A stretch of DNA of 64,000 nucleotides from a bacterium HR28 (lineage in GTDB: Bacteria > Chloroflexota > Chloroflexia > Thermomicrobiales > Thermomicrobiaceae), in contig BEIE01000002.1 of assembly GCA_002898255.1 (NCBI GenBank), positions 496,001 to 560,000 on the forward strand, written 5' to 3'. The position numbers were made by a program, and so were the translations under genes. Below, piece after piece: positions 17,212 through 25,509 of this stretch. The notes under the pieces were generated by a model. It had not been told where the DNA came from. It did no database searches and saw only the letters and a program-made list of their open reading frames with translations. How positions within the stretch are numbered: the stretch's first letter is position 1; each line of letters begins with the position of its first letter.

Positions 17212-18558
17212 TCAAGAGAGCACGTCGGTACGATGCCGCAGCTCAGTTCCGTCCCTCGGATACGCAAGTTCCTCAGGGGCAAGCACCTCGAGAATCGCGC
17301 GGAGACCATTACTCATATCCTGCTGTCCTTCGAGAATCACCAGAGGATCATTGCGGTCAAGGCCACGGCGCACTTTGGCTGCTCCTTGCTCAAAGAGATT
17401 CAGTCCAGCCATGAGACCAGTGTGAAAGTTCGAGAGTGTTGGTGGAGGTGCAGTCTCCCGCATGGCACGGGCGCAATCCTGGGCGAAGATGAGTCGGCGT
17501 TCGATATCAGCGCGCCAAGCCGGATTGTCGAGCGCGGGATAGCGGAGGAGCGTCATGAGGGGCTCTAGGCTGGCAGCCAACTGCACAACTGTCGGAATTA
17601 CGGCATCCAGATACGGAAGTTCCTCTGGCCGGCTTGTGTCCCAGGTCACTGGCTGGGCACCAAGTTGCCCATAACGCCACTGGTAGTAGTGCAGTCCCAC
17701 GTTACCAGCCTCAACGCGCCAACCAGGTGGATTGTCCGGGGTGTAGGTCAGCACACGCCGCTCGAAGACCTGCACCAGCACGCGCTTGGGAACGCCACCG
17801 ACCAGCACCGTCGTCCAGTAGGCCTCGGTCAGTGGCAAGCCAGTGGCGTAAAACGGGTTCTCGAAAAGCCGGTCGTCACGGAAGGTGCCGTCGACATAGA
17901 CCGTACCGCGGGCGTTCATGAAGTCCCAGAAGACACTTGCCACCGTGTGGTTTGTCTCGCGCACGTGGACGGCGGCGGTCACTCCAAAGCGCGCCAGCGT
18001 CTGGTCGGCTCCGACTGTACCGTTGCGGTCGACCGTCTGGATAATCGTCATGCCGACCGGCAGTGGCTGGTAGCCCATCAGCGGGGCGAAGGTCGCATAG
18101 GTGGGTGCATTGGGGTCATTCAAATCACCGGCGACGGGCACCTGAGCAGGCGGACCCTGGCGAAACCGGTTATGGCCGAGCTGAAGCTGCCCGGTAATCA
18201 GTTCTTTGGCCAGAAGACCGTTGGTGACATACCACGGGTTGACCGGGTCACCTCCGTCGTCCGTCACCTCCATGCGGGTCTTGTCGAAGTACTGAACCCA
18301 TCGGACACCGACCATCTCTCCAGAGAGGTCGGTGGCCTCGTCGTACTCCTCAAAGAGGACGTTGGTAATCGGTGCTGGTCCCCACATCCAGGTACGCGCT
18401 GCTCGCCCTTCGGCCACTGGACGATCGGTACGAGCCCAAGTCCGCCAGAAAGCAACACTGAGCCCAGGCTGCTGGGCCGCCACAACGGACAGTGGGGGAG
18501 CCACAAGAGTGGCAAACAGAACCAGGGCTCCCATCACTGAAAGGCGCCGTCTCCGCAT
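17212..18558 (-). CDS. Exported protein of the FGYP/QYFER-type extracytoplasmic family
   Basis: The product (448 aa) has a signal peptide (MRRRRLSVMGALVLFATLVA...VVAA). The body matches, segment by segment, the C-terminal part of the protein at 45524-47440: FWRTWAR...RPVAEG, WVQYFDKTRMEVTDDGG, WYVTNGLLAKELITGQ, VPVAGDLND, TNHTVASVFWDF, FYATGLPLTEAYW, VQVFERRVLTYTP and GNVGLHYYQWRYG. About 130 residues of helical sequence with a Cys follow. No catalytic motif is recognised. I chose the ATG at 18558 (GGGGAGGAAGG upstream); an upstream in-frame extension lacks signal-peptide character. Likely a cell-surface protein. Confidence 0.78.
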   Translation of the reverse strand: MRRRRLSVMGALVLFATLVAPPLSVVAAQQPGLSVAFWRTWARTDRPVAEGRAARTWMWGPAPITNVLFEEYDEATDLSGEMVGVRWVQYFDKTRMEVTDDGGDPVNPWYVTNGLLAKELITGQLQLGHNRFRQGPPAQVPVAGDLNDPNAPTYATFAPLMGYQPLPVGMTIIQTVDRNGTVGADQTLARFGVTAAVHVRETNHTVASVFWDFMNARGTVYVDGTFRDDRLFENPFYATGLPLTEAYWTTVLVGGVPKRVLVQVFERRVLTYTPDNPPGWRVEAGNVGLHYYQWRYGQLGAQPVTWDTSRPEELPYLDAVIPTVVQLAASLEPLMTLLRYPALDNPAWRADIERRLIFAQDCARAMRETAPPPTLSNFHTGLMAGLNLFEQGAAKVRRGLDRNDPLVILEGQQDMSNGLRAILEVLAPEELAYPRDGTELRHRTDVLS

Positions 18559-18610
18559 CACCTTCCTCCCCTCTCGCATCGAACCACTTCCCTTACTCTC
18601 GTCCGACCAC

Positions 18611-18628
18611 GGGAATACAGGTGTTCCC
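18611..18628. promoter_or_regulatory. Imperfect 18-bp palindrome in a divergent promoter region
   Basis: GGGAATACAGGTGTTCCC is a dyad with seven matching bases per arm and lies in the 125 bp between the divergent exported-protein and M20 peptidase genes. A possible minus-strand promoter (TTGCGC, 16 bp, TATTCC) overlaps it. It is a candidate operator; no regulator can be named. Confidence 0.4.
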
Positions 18629-18683
18629 GTCCTGCGCAATGTCCGCAGCTTTGCGATACTGCTGGGCGGAAAGGAGGCTGGCG

Positions 18684-20078
18684 ATGGATGAGTTGCTTCA
18701 GCGGTGCGATGCCTATCTGGCTGAACACGAGGCCGAGCACCTAGGGTTGCTGCAGGACTTTTTGCGCATCCCGAGCGTCAGCGCATTGCCCCAGCACCAG
18801 ACCGATGTCCAGCGCGCAGCAGAATGGGTTGCCGCCCGCTTGCAGGCGCTGGGTATCCCCGATGTTCGACTCTTGGCAACAGAGCGGAACCCGATTGTCT
18901 TTGGGCAGTGGCTGGTTGATCCTACCCTGCCAACGGTCTTGGTGTACGGGCATTACGACGTTCAGCCCCCCGATCCGCTCGAACTCTGGGAGACACCCCC
19001 CTTCGAACCCGTCGTGCGGAATGGCCGCCTCTATGCCCGCGGCGCATCAGACGACAAAGGCAACATGTTCGCCGCGCTGTGCGGGATTGAGGCACTCATC
19101 CGTATTATCGGTCGCCCACCGGTGAACCTCAAGTTCTTTTTTGAGGGAGAAGAGGAGATCGGTTCGCCCAGCATGGCAGCGGCCGTTCGGCAGTACCGTG
19201 AACTTTTGGCATGCGATGTGGTGGTCTCAGCCGATGGTGGAATGTATGGGCACGACCAGCCTTCACTGACCCTCTCCTCGAAAGGGATCTGTGCCTGTCA
19301 GGTTGATCTCCGGACCGCATCGACTGATATGCACTCTGGGCAGTATGGCGCGGTTATCGCCAATGCTGTGCAGACACTGGTCCAATTGGCGGCAACGTTC
19401 CACACCCCGGAGGGGCGCGTTGCTATCGCTGGCTTCTACGACCGGGTACGAGAGCTTTCACCAGAGGAACGGGCGGAGATTGCCGCGGTCCCGTTTAATC
19501 CGGACGAATTCCTTGCGAATGTCGGCGCGAAGATGTTCTGGGGTGAACCGGGCTACACGCCACTCGAGCGCGCGTGGACTCGGCCGACACTCGATCTCAA
19601 CGGCTTCTGGGGTGGTTTTCAAGGTGAAGGCATCAAGACGGTAACGCCCTGCGAAGCGCATCTGAAGATCACGTGCCGGCTCGTGCCTGACCAAGATCCC
19701 GACGAGATCCTCAGCTTGATCGAGCAGCATATCCGGACACATTGTCCGCCGTGGGCCGAGGTACAAGTGACGCGCCTCCCGGGCTCAGCACGTCCCTTTG
19801 CTATTCGGCGAGATCATCCGGCGCTCGAGGCGGCTCGTGACGTCCTGCGGGAGCTGTACGGCAAGGAGCCACTGATGACCCGTGTTGGTGGGACCATTCC
19901 AGTTGCAGAGCTCTTCCAACGTGAACTGGGCGCCGATATGCTGTTCTTTGCCTGGGGCATGCCCGACAACCGCGTCCACGCGCCGAATGAGTCATATCGG
20001 CTTGAGGACTTCCGGACGATGGCCCGCGCCTATGTCCGGCTCTTGCCACGACTGACCAGGAGCTCCGCGGGGCGGTAA
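18684..20078 (+). CDS. M20-family metallopeptidase (dipeptidase)
   Basis: The product (464 aa) is a zinc aminopeptidase/dipeptidase of the CNDP/PepV-like M20 group. Metal ligands and catalytic residues can be placed: His in VLVYGHYDVQPPDP, bridging Asp in YARGASDDKGN, Glu pair in FFEGEEEIGSPS, Asp in VSADGGMYG and the late His in RVHAPNESYR. Length and the lid domain are normal. AAGGAGG at 18671-18677 fixes the ATG at 18684. It is cytoplasmic (no signal peptide) and stands alone. Substrate is not predictable beyond small peptides. Confidence 0.9.
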   Translation: MDELLQRCDAYLAEHEAEHLGLLQDFLRIPSVSALPQHQTDVQRAAEWVAARLQALGIPDVRLLATERNPIVFGQWLVDPTLPTVLVYGHYDVQPPDPLELWETPPFEPVVRNGRLYARGASDDKGNMFAALCGIEALIRIIGRPPVNLKFFFEGEEEIGSPSMAAAVRQYRELLACDVVVSADGGMYGHDQPSLTLSSKGICACQVDLRTASTDMHSGQYGAVIANAVQTLVQLAATFHTPEGRVAIAGFYDRVRELSPEERAEIAAVPFNPDEFLANVGAKMFWGEPGYTPLERAWTRPTLDLNGFWGGFQGEGIKTVTPCEAHLKITCRLVPDQDPDEILSLIEQHIRTHCPPWAEVQVTRLPGSARPFAIRRDHPALEAARDVLRELYGKEPLMTRVGGTIPVAELFQRELGADMLFFAWGMPDNRVHAPNESYRLEDFRTMARAYVRLLPRLTRSSAGR

Positions 20079-20428
20079 CGGTTCCGACCTCGCCGCGGCA
20101 TGGGTAGCGGTCTGGTCGTAGCTGTGGTACCGCAGAGTTGAAGTTCATCGCTGCCCGCTTCGCAGTGCCCAACTCGCAAGGGCTGGTCATACCTGTGCCC
20201 TTGCGAGCTTGGGGCACTTACGGTGCTGAACGGAGCCGATCGTGGACTTGTTCTGGATGTACGCAACACACACGGCACAGCCACTCTCAGCGTGCTTGCT
20301 CCTGACGCCTCGATAGCTCTGTTGAGCAGCTCGTCAAGCAGTCCGTGCTGGAGCGCTGCGGATGCGACTCCCGGGATAGCTGCTTTGAGTTCTTCACGCC
20401 TGAGCCGCTTGTCCTCGTGTGGCATCAT
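20030..20428 (-). CDS. Doubtful small protein, no known family
   Basis: A 132-codon frame starts MMPHEDKRLRREELKAAIPG after AGGAGGG with 10-nt spacing, and its first 55 residues look like a helical, charged protein (HGLLDELLNRAIEASG). The remainder is low in protein character and runs across the large hairpin and 49 bp into the M20 gene on the other strand. It could be a real short gene, a decayed one or chance. Confidence 0.22.
   Translation of the reverse strand: MMPHEDKRLRREELKAAIPGVASAALQHGLLDELLNRAIEASGASTLRVAVPCVLRTSRTSPRSAPFSTVSAPSSQGHRYDQPLRVGHCEAGSDELQLCGTTATTRPLPMPRRGRNRYRPAELLVSRGKSRT
20164..20218. terminator. Large perfect two-part hairpin
   Basis: Two nested stems are perfect: 7 bp (20164-20170 with 20212-20218) and 11 bp (20173-20183 with 20197-20207) around a 13-nt loop. 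It lies 86 bp after the M20 peptidase stop. No T-run follows on either strand. It may be a terminator, or the core of a small structured RNA. Confidence 0.5.
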
Positions 20429-20533
20429 GCGGTGCTTTCCCTCCTGTAGAACGCTCCTGATCTGAGACTTGCTCAGCCACTGAGATGCGCTTTTGCTTCG
20501 TGCTATGCTGGAAGTGTGGGGAGGACACGAGCT

Positions 20534-21724
20534 GTGACGATCGACAGTCTTGTAGACCAACTGCTTGAACGGCTTCGGCAAGACCCTGAGCTGCGCCGGC
20601 AACTCGCGCAGTTGCTGTTTGGTCGGGAACTTGCGGAGTTGACCAGCCATGTGCAGCAACTGGCTGAACTGCTTGGGCAACTTGCCGAAACAGTCAACAA
20701 GGGCTTTCGGCGAATTGATGAGCGGTTTATGAATGTTGAGGCTCGACTGGAAGAACTCAGCCGGATTGTCGCGGAGCACAGCGTCCAGCAACGAGAGACG
20801 ACAGCACAGATTGCAGCGTTGACTGAGCGAGAGCGGGCCATGACATCCCACATTGAAGGGCTCGCTTCTCAGCAACGTGAGACGTGGACCCAAATTGCCG
20901 CTTTGACAGAGCAGCAGCGAGAGACAACCGCCCAGATCCTGGCTCTCACGGAACAGATAGAGCGCGTCGAGGCACAAATTGCAGCGCTGACAGCACGCAC
21001 CGCGCAGGTTGAGGCACAGATTGCGGCGTTGACCGAGCAGCAACGGGAAACCTCTGCCCAGATCGCAGCGCTGACAGCACGCATGGAGCGTGTCGAGGCC
21101 CAGATCGCGTCCCTCACCGAGCGCATGGAACGTGTCGAGGCCCAGATCGCGTCCCTCACCGAGCGCATGGAGCAGGTGGAGACGCAAATCGCTCTGCTCG
21201 TGGAGATCGTGAGGAAACACGATGAGCGACTCGAGCACCTGGCAGCAATGGTCGAGCGACACGATCGTCGCCTCGAACGTGTGTTGGGTTGGTCACTCGA
21301 GGTCTGGGCGCGTGATCGTGCTCCCGCCATCTTCGGCCGTTGGATGGAGAAGACGCAGGTCGTTGAGCCCGCTGAAGTGCGGAGACGAGCACGAGAGGTG
21401 CTGAGTCGAGATGACGTGCACCGTCTGCTCGATGCTGACATTATCGCTTCAGGAGTGTTGGATGAACATCCGGCCAGACCGACAGTGTGGTTGGTCATTG
21501 AGGTCTCGGCCACGATCGACCGCAACGATGTCCAGCGTGTCCTTGAATGGTCGGAACTGCTGCGGCGCGTTGTTCCAGATGTCATCCCGGTTGTCTTGGG
21601 TGAAACGGTGACCGAAGGTGGTAGGAGCGCCGCGAGCGAGCAGCGTGTGGTCCTTGTTCGCAATGGCAGCATCATCGGTTGGACGGAAGCAGTAGAGCGC
21701 TGGGTCACCAGCTCTGCAAGCTAG
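20534..21724 (+). CDS. Coiled-coil protein with tandem 14-residue repeats and nuclease-like C-terminus
   Basis: The product (396 aa) begins with a helical region, then about 170 residues of coiled coil built from 14-residue units such as TERMERVEAQIASL. The C-terminal 120 residues resemble the PD-(D/E)XK-like domain that follows such coils in DUF3782-type proteins: LLDADIIASG then PTVWLVIEVSATIDRNDVQR. The usual E-x-K reads E-V-S, so the catalytic lysine is missing and activity is doubtful. Two 42-bp units are nearly identical at 21081-21164. GGGGAGG at 20518-20524 favours the GTG at 20534. Function unknown; such proteins may be defence- or mobile-element related, but that is inference. Confidence 0.7.
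   Translation: MTIDSLVDQLLERLRQDPELRRQLAQLLFGRELAELTSHVQQLAELLGQLAETVNKGFRRIDERFMNVEARLEELSRIVAEHSVQQRETTAQIAALTERERAMTSHIEGLASQQRETWTQIAALTEQQRETTAQILALTEQIERVEAQIAALTARTAQVEAQIAALTEQQRETSAQIAALTARMERVEAQIASLTERMERVEAQIASLTERMEQVETQIALLVEIVRKHDERLEHLAAMVERHDRRLERVLGWSLEVWARDRAPAIFGRWMEKTQVVEPAEVRRRAREVLSRDDVHRLLDADIIASGVLDEHPARPTVWLVIEVSATIDRNDVQRVLEWSELLRRVVPDVIPVVLGETVTEGGRSAASEQRVVLVRNGSIIGWTEAVERWVTSSAS
21081..21164 (+). repeat. Two tandem near-identical 42-bp units inside the coiled-coil gene
   Basis: Two consecutive 42-bp copies encode the 14-residue unit RMERVEAQIASLTE and differ by one silent base (GAG/GAA). Less similar copies precede them. The near identity, including codons, indicates recent in-frame duplication. 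Confidence 0.85.
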
Positions 21725-22293
21725 TCCACCAAAGCATCATGCCTTGCTTAAGGGGATAGAGATGGTCGACTTTTCGCGCAGTCTGCTGCTTGCCGCAGCC
21801 TTTTCCAAGAGGTTTCGCAAAAGGAAAGCACCATCAGCTCGGGTGTAACCAACGCTACGTCTGGGTCAGTCTGCGTCGGTGACCGCCGACGGTGTGAGAG
21901 TAGGCTCGTTGCCACGGATCACCTGGGACGCCCAGATGCGATGCCGCGGTACGCTCTCGTATGGTGGAGGAACGACACTGTGTCTCGCACCTCTCGTAAG
22001 CGCCGCAGCGCATTCCTTGCACTGCTGACGAAGCACTATTCATACGCTGTCTCCTCTGTTTATGGGGGCTCATGTCGCCCCTCTTTCCAAAAGCAATCTC
22101 GGGAATCAACTATGAGAAGCGTACCTGTGCGTTGCATTACTTACGCCTTTTGCCACCGGCTGAGGCGATACCGCAACCAGCGACCAACGCCGGCTCCTAG
22201 CCTTACCTTGTGCGCCGTGAGTGCTCTCTCCCTTGCTTCTGCTGGATGGTGGAGACAGCGTAAGATAGGCGTGAGAGAGCGGGGAGGGTTACG
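21725..22293. other. 569-bp intergenic region
   Basis: I see no convincing gene here. Short frames on both strands lack protein character. It should contain the promoter of the cell-envelope cluster that starts at 22294, but no clear -35/-10 pair with good spacing was found. Confidence 0.45.
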
Positions 22294-23031
22294 GTGCGCC
22301 AGTTGCTCGTCTCAGTGCACGACGTGGCACCGGCGTACCTCGACGAACTGCGCTGGCTACTTGCTGAACTTGACGCGATCGGTGCACGGCCACGGAGCCT
22401 GCTCGTCATCCCCTGCCATCGTGGACAAGACGACTTGCGACGACACCCGAAACTCGTCGCGCTGCTTGAGGCGGAAGTCGCCAAAGGCTCAGAACTCGTC
22501 CTCCATGGATACACGCACGCGCGAGCCGGGCGTTGGCGGGGTGATCCACTCACAGTCACCCGGGCCGCACTGTTTGCCCGGGAGGTAGCCGAGTTTGTGA
22601 GCTTGGAATGGCCGGAGCAACGGGCACGCCTGATCGCTGGCCGCGAGCTCCTTACCAGCCTCGGCTTTGAGACAGTAGGGTTTTGCCCACCTGGCTGGCT
22701 GCACACGCCGGAACTCCCTGCGCTCCTTGCAGAACTTAGCTTCGCCTATCTCGTTGAGATGCTGTTTCTCGTTGATGTCCGCGACAAGCGTCGACTCGCC
22801 ACTCCCTGGATGGGCTTCATGGGTACTGGCTGGCTGCACGAGGAACTGACCCAGCTGGGGGCACGGCTGCTCGGCCCCTGGCGTGCGGTCGCGCCGCGCA
22901 TCTCGGTCTTTCTCCACCCCCAGGGAGCGCCACGCTCACCCGTCTGCCGACGAGTCTTGCGCCAGCTTGCACAGGAGCTGGAACAGGGAGGAGAACTCTT
23001 GACGTATGCCGCGGCGATCGAGACGACCTGA
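22294..23031 (+). CDS. DUF2334-type polysaccharide deacetylase-like protein
   Basis: The product (245 aa) has the NodB-like fold of the DUF2334 family: an initial VSVHDVAP with the metal-binding Asp, LHGYTH with the two metal His, and a C-terminal FLHPQG. It has no signal peptide and is likely cytoplasmic or membrane-peripheral. GTG start with GGGGAGG upstream. It is the first gene of a four-gene cluster with two glycosyltransferases and a YkoP-like protein, suggesting assembly and trimming of a surface glycan or glycolipid. Substrate unknown. Confidence 0.82.
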   Translation: MRQLLVSVHDVAPAYLDELRWLLAELDAIGARPRSLLVIPCHRGQDDLRRHPKLVALLEAEVAKGSELVLHGYTHARAGRWRGDPLTVTRAALFAREVAEFVSLEWPEQRARLIAGRELLTSLGFETVGFCPPGWLHTPELPALLAELSFAYLVEMLFLVDVRDKRRLATPWMGFMGTGWLHEELTQLGARLLGPWRAVAPRISVFLHPQGAPRSPVCRRVLRQLAQELEQGGELLTYAAAIETT

Positions 23032-23719
23032 CATCAGTATCGTTATCCCCGCGCGCAACGAAGCGGCGACAATCGAACGCGCACTCGACTCGGTGCTTGC
23101 TCAAGCCTGGCCCCTGGAGCGGCTGGAGGTCATCGTCGTCGATAACGGTTCCCACGATCAGACAGCAGCAGTCGTGCGACGGTTCACACGGCGACATCCG
23201 GAGCTCCTGGTACGTCTCGTCCGCGAACCGCGTCTGGGAGTGAGCCGGGCACGCAACCGCGGGGCGCAGTACGCACGCGGCGAGGTCTTGCTGTTCTTGG
23301 ACGCCGACTCGCGGCTCGCGCCGACGATGGTCGCGAGCGTGCTTGCACATCTCCACCGCGGTGAGTCGGCGGTGAGTTTGCGCGTCGTGGCTGACTCGAC
23401 CGACCCCCTCGACCGTGCCTTTTTCTTCGCTGCGACGTGGCTCAAGGAGCGTGTGCGAGTTCCGACACAACTGTGCGCGGTACACCGTGATGTCTTCTGG
23501 GCAGTTGGGGGATTCGACGAGCGGTTACGCATAGCCGAGGACTACGACCTCCTGCGTCGGATCCGGAAAGCGGGATATCCCGTCGGATTCGTCACGGAAA
23601 GCGTCGTCTTGACATCGACGCGACGACTGCATCGCTGGCCGCTGCGGCTTGGTCTTTTGGCGACGGCTTTGCAGTGGCTACTCGCACTGGCTGGCATCGG
23701 TCGCGACTGGCCGTACTGA
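23006..23719 (+). CDS. Family 2 glycosyltransferase (first tandem copy)
   Basis: The product (237 aa) is a GT-A-fold transferase: nucleotide-binding start ISIVIPARNEAATI, VIVVDNGS, and the DXD-type LLFLDADSR metal site near residue 100. The start overlaps the deacetylase gene by 26 bp, indicating translational coupling. It is shorter than many GT2 enzymes and has no transmembrane helices. It is a paralogue of the next gene, sharing AWPLERLE and a C-terminal RWPLRLGLLAT block. Confidence 0.87.
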   Translation: MPRRSRRPDISIVIPARNEAATIERALDSVLAQAWPLERLEVIVVDNGSHDQTAAVVRRFTRRHPELLVRLVREPRLGVSRARNRGAQYARGEVLLFLDADSRLAPTMVASVLAHLHRGESAVSLRVVADSTDPLDRAFFFAATWLKERVRVPTQLCAVHRDVFWAVGGFDERLRIAEDYDLLRRIRKAGYPVGFVTESVVLTSTRRLHRWPLRLGLLATALQWLLALAGIGRDWPY

Positions 23720-23732
23720 GGCGGAAGTGCTG

Positions 23733-24437
23733 GTGAGCAGGGCCATCGACGTCTCGGTGGTGATTCCAGCCCGGAATGAGGAGGCGTACATTGGACGTGC
23801 TCTCCGGTCGGTCGCGTTGCAAGCCTGGCCACTCGAGCGGCTGGAGGCGATCGTCGTTGACAACGGCTCGACAGACGGGACAGCACGCATAGTGGAAACA
23901 CTTGCACCGTCACTCGCGCCACTGCGAGTCCTCCTGGTACAGGAGCCACGACCGGGCCGGAGTCGCGCCAAAAACCGTGGTGCAGCGAAAGCACGCGGCG
24001 AACTCCTGCTTTTTCTCGATGCTGATTCCGCCATGGCTCCGACATTGGTCGCCGAACTGGTAGCTCACCAGCATGGAGGTTATCCGGCGGGGAGTATCCG
24101 CGTTATCGCGGACACGGTCGACTTCTTCGACCGCTGGTTCTTCGATCTCATGGAGGTCGGCAAGACCTACTTTGGCATCCGCGCACAGATGTTGTACTGT
24201 AGCCGCGCCTGGTTCGAGCGTCTTGGAGGATTCGACGAGTCGCTGGAGATCGCGGAAGATCGCGAATTCTTGCAGCGTTTACAGGGAAGGGGTATCCCAG
24301 TTTGTCACTTAACGACGAGCTGGATCGCGACGTCGCCGCGTCGCCTACGCCGGTGGCCACTCCGCCTGGGGCTGGTGGCCACCTTCCTCCGCTGGCTCCT
24401 CGCCGAACTCGGCGTCGGTCGGCGCTGGCGCTACTGA
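23733..24437 (+). CDS. Family 2 glycosyltransferase (second tandem copy)
   Basis: The product (234 aa) repeats the layout of the previous gene: VSVVIPARNEEAYI, AIVVDNGSTDG, LLFLDADSAMAP and the closing RWPLRLGLVATFLRWLL. The two clearly arose by tandem duplication. The start is GTG at 23733 or GTG at 23727, both after GAGGCGGAAG. The differing acceptor-side regions suggest that the copies add different sugars or act in sequence. Sugar specificity cannot be read. Confidence 0.86.
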   Translation: MSRAIDVSVVIPARNEEAYIGRALRSVALQAWPLERLEAIVVDNGSTDGTARIVETLAPSLAPLRVLLVQEPRPGRSRAKNRGAAKARGELLLFLDADSAMAPTLVAELVAHQHGGYPAGSIRVIADTVDFFDRWFFDLMEVGKTYFGIRAQMLYCSRAWFERLGGFDESLEIAEDREFLQRLQGRGIPVCHLTTSWIATSPRRLRRWPLRLGLVATFLRWLLAELGVGRRWRY

Positions 24438-25033
24438 AGGAGTTCCCCTGGTGGCTGATCCGGCTGGGGCGCGCCGGTGGAGGGCGGGCAATTGGCGTCC
24501 TGGCAGTCTGGCTGGGTTGGGAACGCTTGACCGAGCTCGTCTGGCGGCCACAGCACGTCCGGCCAGGAGGGTTCTTCCGCTACCGGATCGTCTACTATCG
24601 CGGGCCGGCAACGACGCTCGCAGACAGGACACGCATCGAGCCGGGCGACCGGGTGGTGGAGCTCCACTTCGACAACCGACGCCTCCTCGCACTTGCCCTC
24701 GCCGGAGCACAACTTCCGTGGGAACTCCTGAAACTGGCACGGGAGGATCTAGCCGAACTGGCCTGTCGCATCGCTCGAGGGGAACTTGACGAGGTGAAGG
24801 CACTCGTTGGGATCACCCTCTTCGCACGAGCCGGCCGACGGCTCGGATTTGAGGTACACCCGCTGCCACCGACCTGGTACACGCGCTTACAACGCTTCTT
24901 TTTTGTGGGGCTTGTCGCCGTCTACCACCCGCTCGGCTGGCGGATGGCCGAGCGTTATCGCGAGCGAGCCTGGCCCGGTCAGGCCTGGATGAGCCGGAAC
25001 ACCCTCTTGGCTCGCTATGGCACGGGCTGCTGA
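24353..25033 (+). CDS. YkoP-like domain protein
   Basis: The product (about 226 aa from GTG 24353) has a basic N-terminus and a core RYRIVYYRGPATTLAD...IEPGDRVVELHFDN that matches the YkoP-like domain found beside DUF2334 deacetylases and glycosyltransferases. A hydrophobic segment near residue 195 (FFFVGLVAVYHPLGW) may contact the membrane. The start is uncertain: the frame overlaps the glycosyltransferase by about 85 bp and no clear ribosome-binding site is seen. Its 3' end overlaps the convergent VKOR gene by 19 bp. Probably part of the same surface-glycan pathway. Confidence 0.7.
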   Translation: MATPPGAGGHLPPLAPRRTRRRSALALLKEFPWWLIRLGRAGGGRAIGVLAVWLGWERLTELVWRPQHVRPGGFFRYRIVYYRGPATTLADRTRIEPGDRVVELHFDNRRLLALALAGAQLPWELLKLAREDLAELACRIARGELDEVKALVGITLFARAGRRLGFEVHPLPPTWYTRLQRFFFVGLVAVYHPLGWRMAERYRERAWPGQAWMSRNTLLARYGTGC

Positions 25034-25509
25034 CGTCGACCGCGTTTGGGCGGCGGAGTCACTGGCTCAGACAGCGGCGCAGGACGCAGCAGCTGGCGGA
25101 GCCCCCAGAACTCAACAAGCATCAGTCCGGTCACAATAAGTGCACTGGTAACGCACCACTGGCAGATCGCGTGGATGACAAAAAGTTCCAGGTACGTGAG
25201 GTAGGCCGAGTAGAGCGTGCCGGCAAGCGCAATCCCAGCATTAGCACTCGTAAGAACGTCGGCCTTTTGCCACCAGCGCCAGCGAGCCAACGACAAGGCA
25301 AAGAGGGCGAGATACATGAGAAGACCAAGGAGCGCAATCGGGACACCAGCGATCTTCGCGTAGGGGCTGTTCTGCACCGTGGAACAATCGCCAAGACCAC
25401 AGACCAGCAATGACTGGTCGAAGGCGACAAGCGTCAGATAGCCCGCGACCCCGACGCCAGCGAAGGCAAGCGCTGTGGAGGCAAGCGACCAGCGGGGCAA
25501 GCGGTTCAC
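25015..25509 (-). CDS. VKOR-family disulfide-forming membrane protein
   Basis: The product (164 aa) is a bacterial homologue of vitamin K epoxide reductase, which re-oxidises DsbA-like proteins with quinone. Four transmembrane helices, the loop cysteines CGLGDC, a Ser in the STVQNSPYAKIAG segment and the redox pair CQWC are visible. It has no fused thioredoxin domain. The GTG start overlaps the DsbA-like gene in a GTGA arrangement, so the oxidase and its partner are translationally coupled. The basic tail is after the last helix. Confidence 0.92.
   Translation of the reverse strand: MNRLPRWSLASTALAFAGVGVAGYLTLVAFDQSLLVCGLGDCSTVQNSPYAKIAGVPIALLGLLMYLALFALSLARWRWWQKADVLTSANAGIALAGTLYSAYLTYLELFVIHAICQWCVTSALIVTGLMLVEFWGLRQLLRPAPLSEPVTPPPKRGRRQQPVP

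Noticed and set aside
17000-17215. 71-codon frame between the exported protein and the zinc-ribbon gene
   Set aside because: TTG start without ribosome-binding site and poor protein character; the clear start of the next gene has its own AAGGAGG.
20961-21180. Repeated units that could be mistaken for a CRISPR array
   Set aside because: The units are in-frame 42-bp coding repeats with no unique spacers; they encode a coiled coil.
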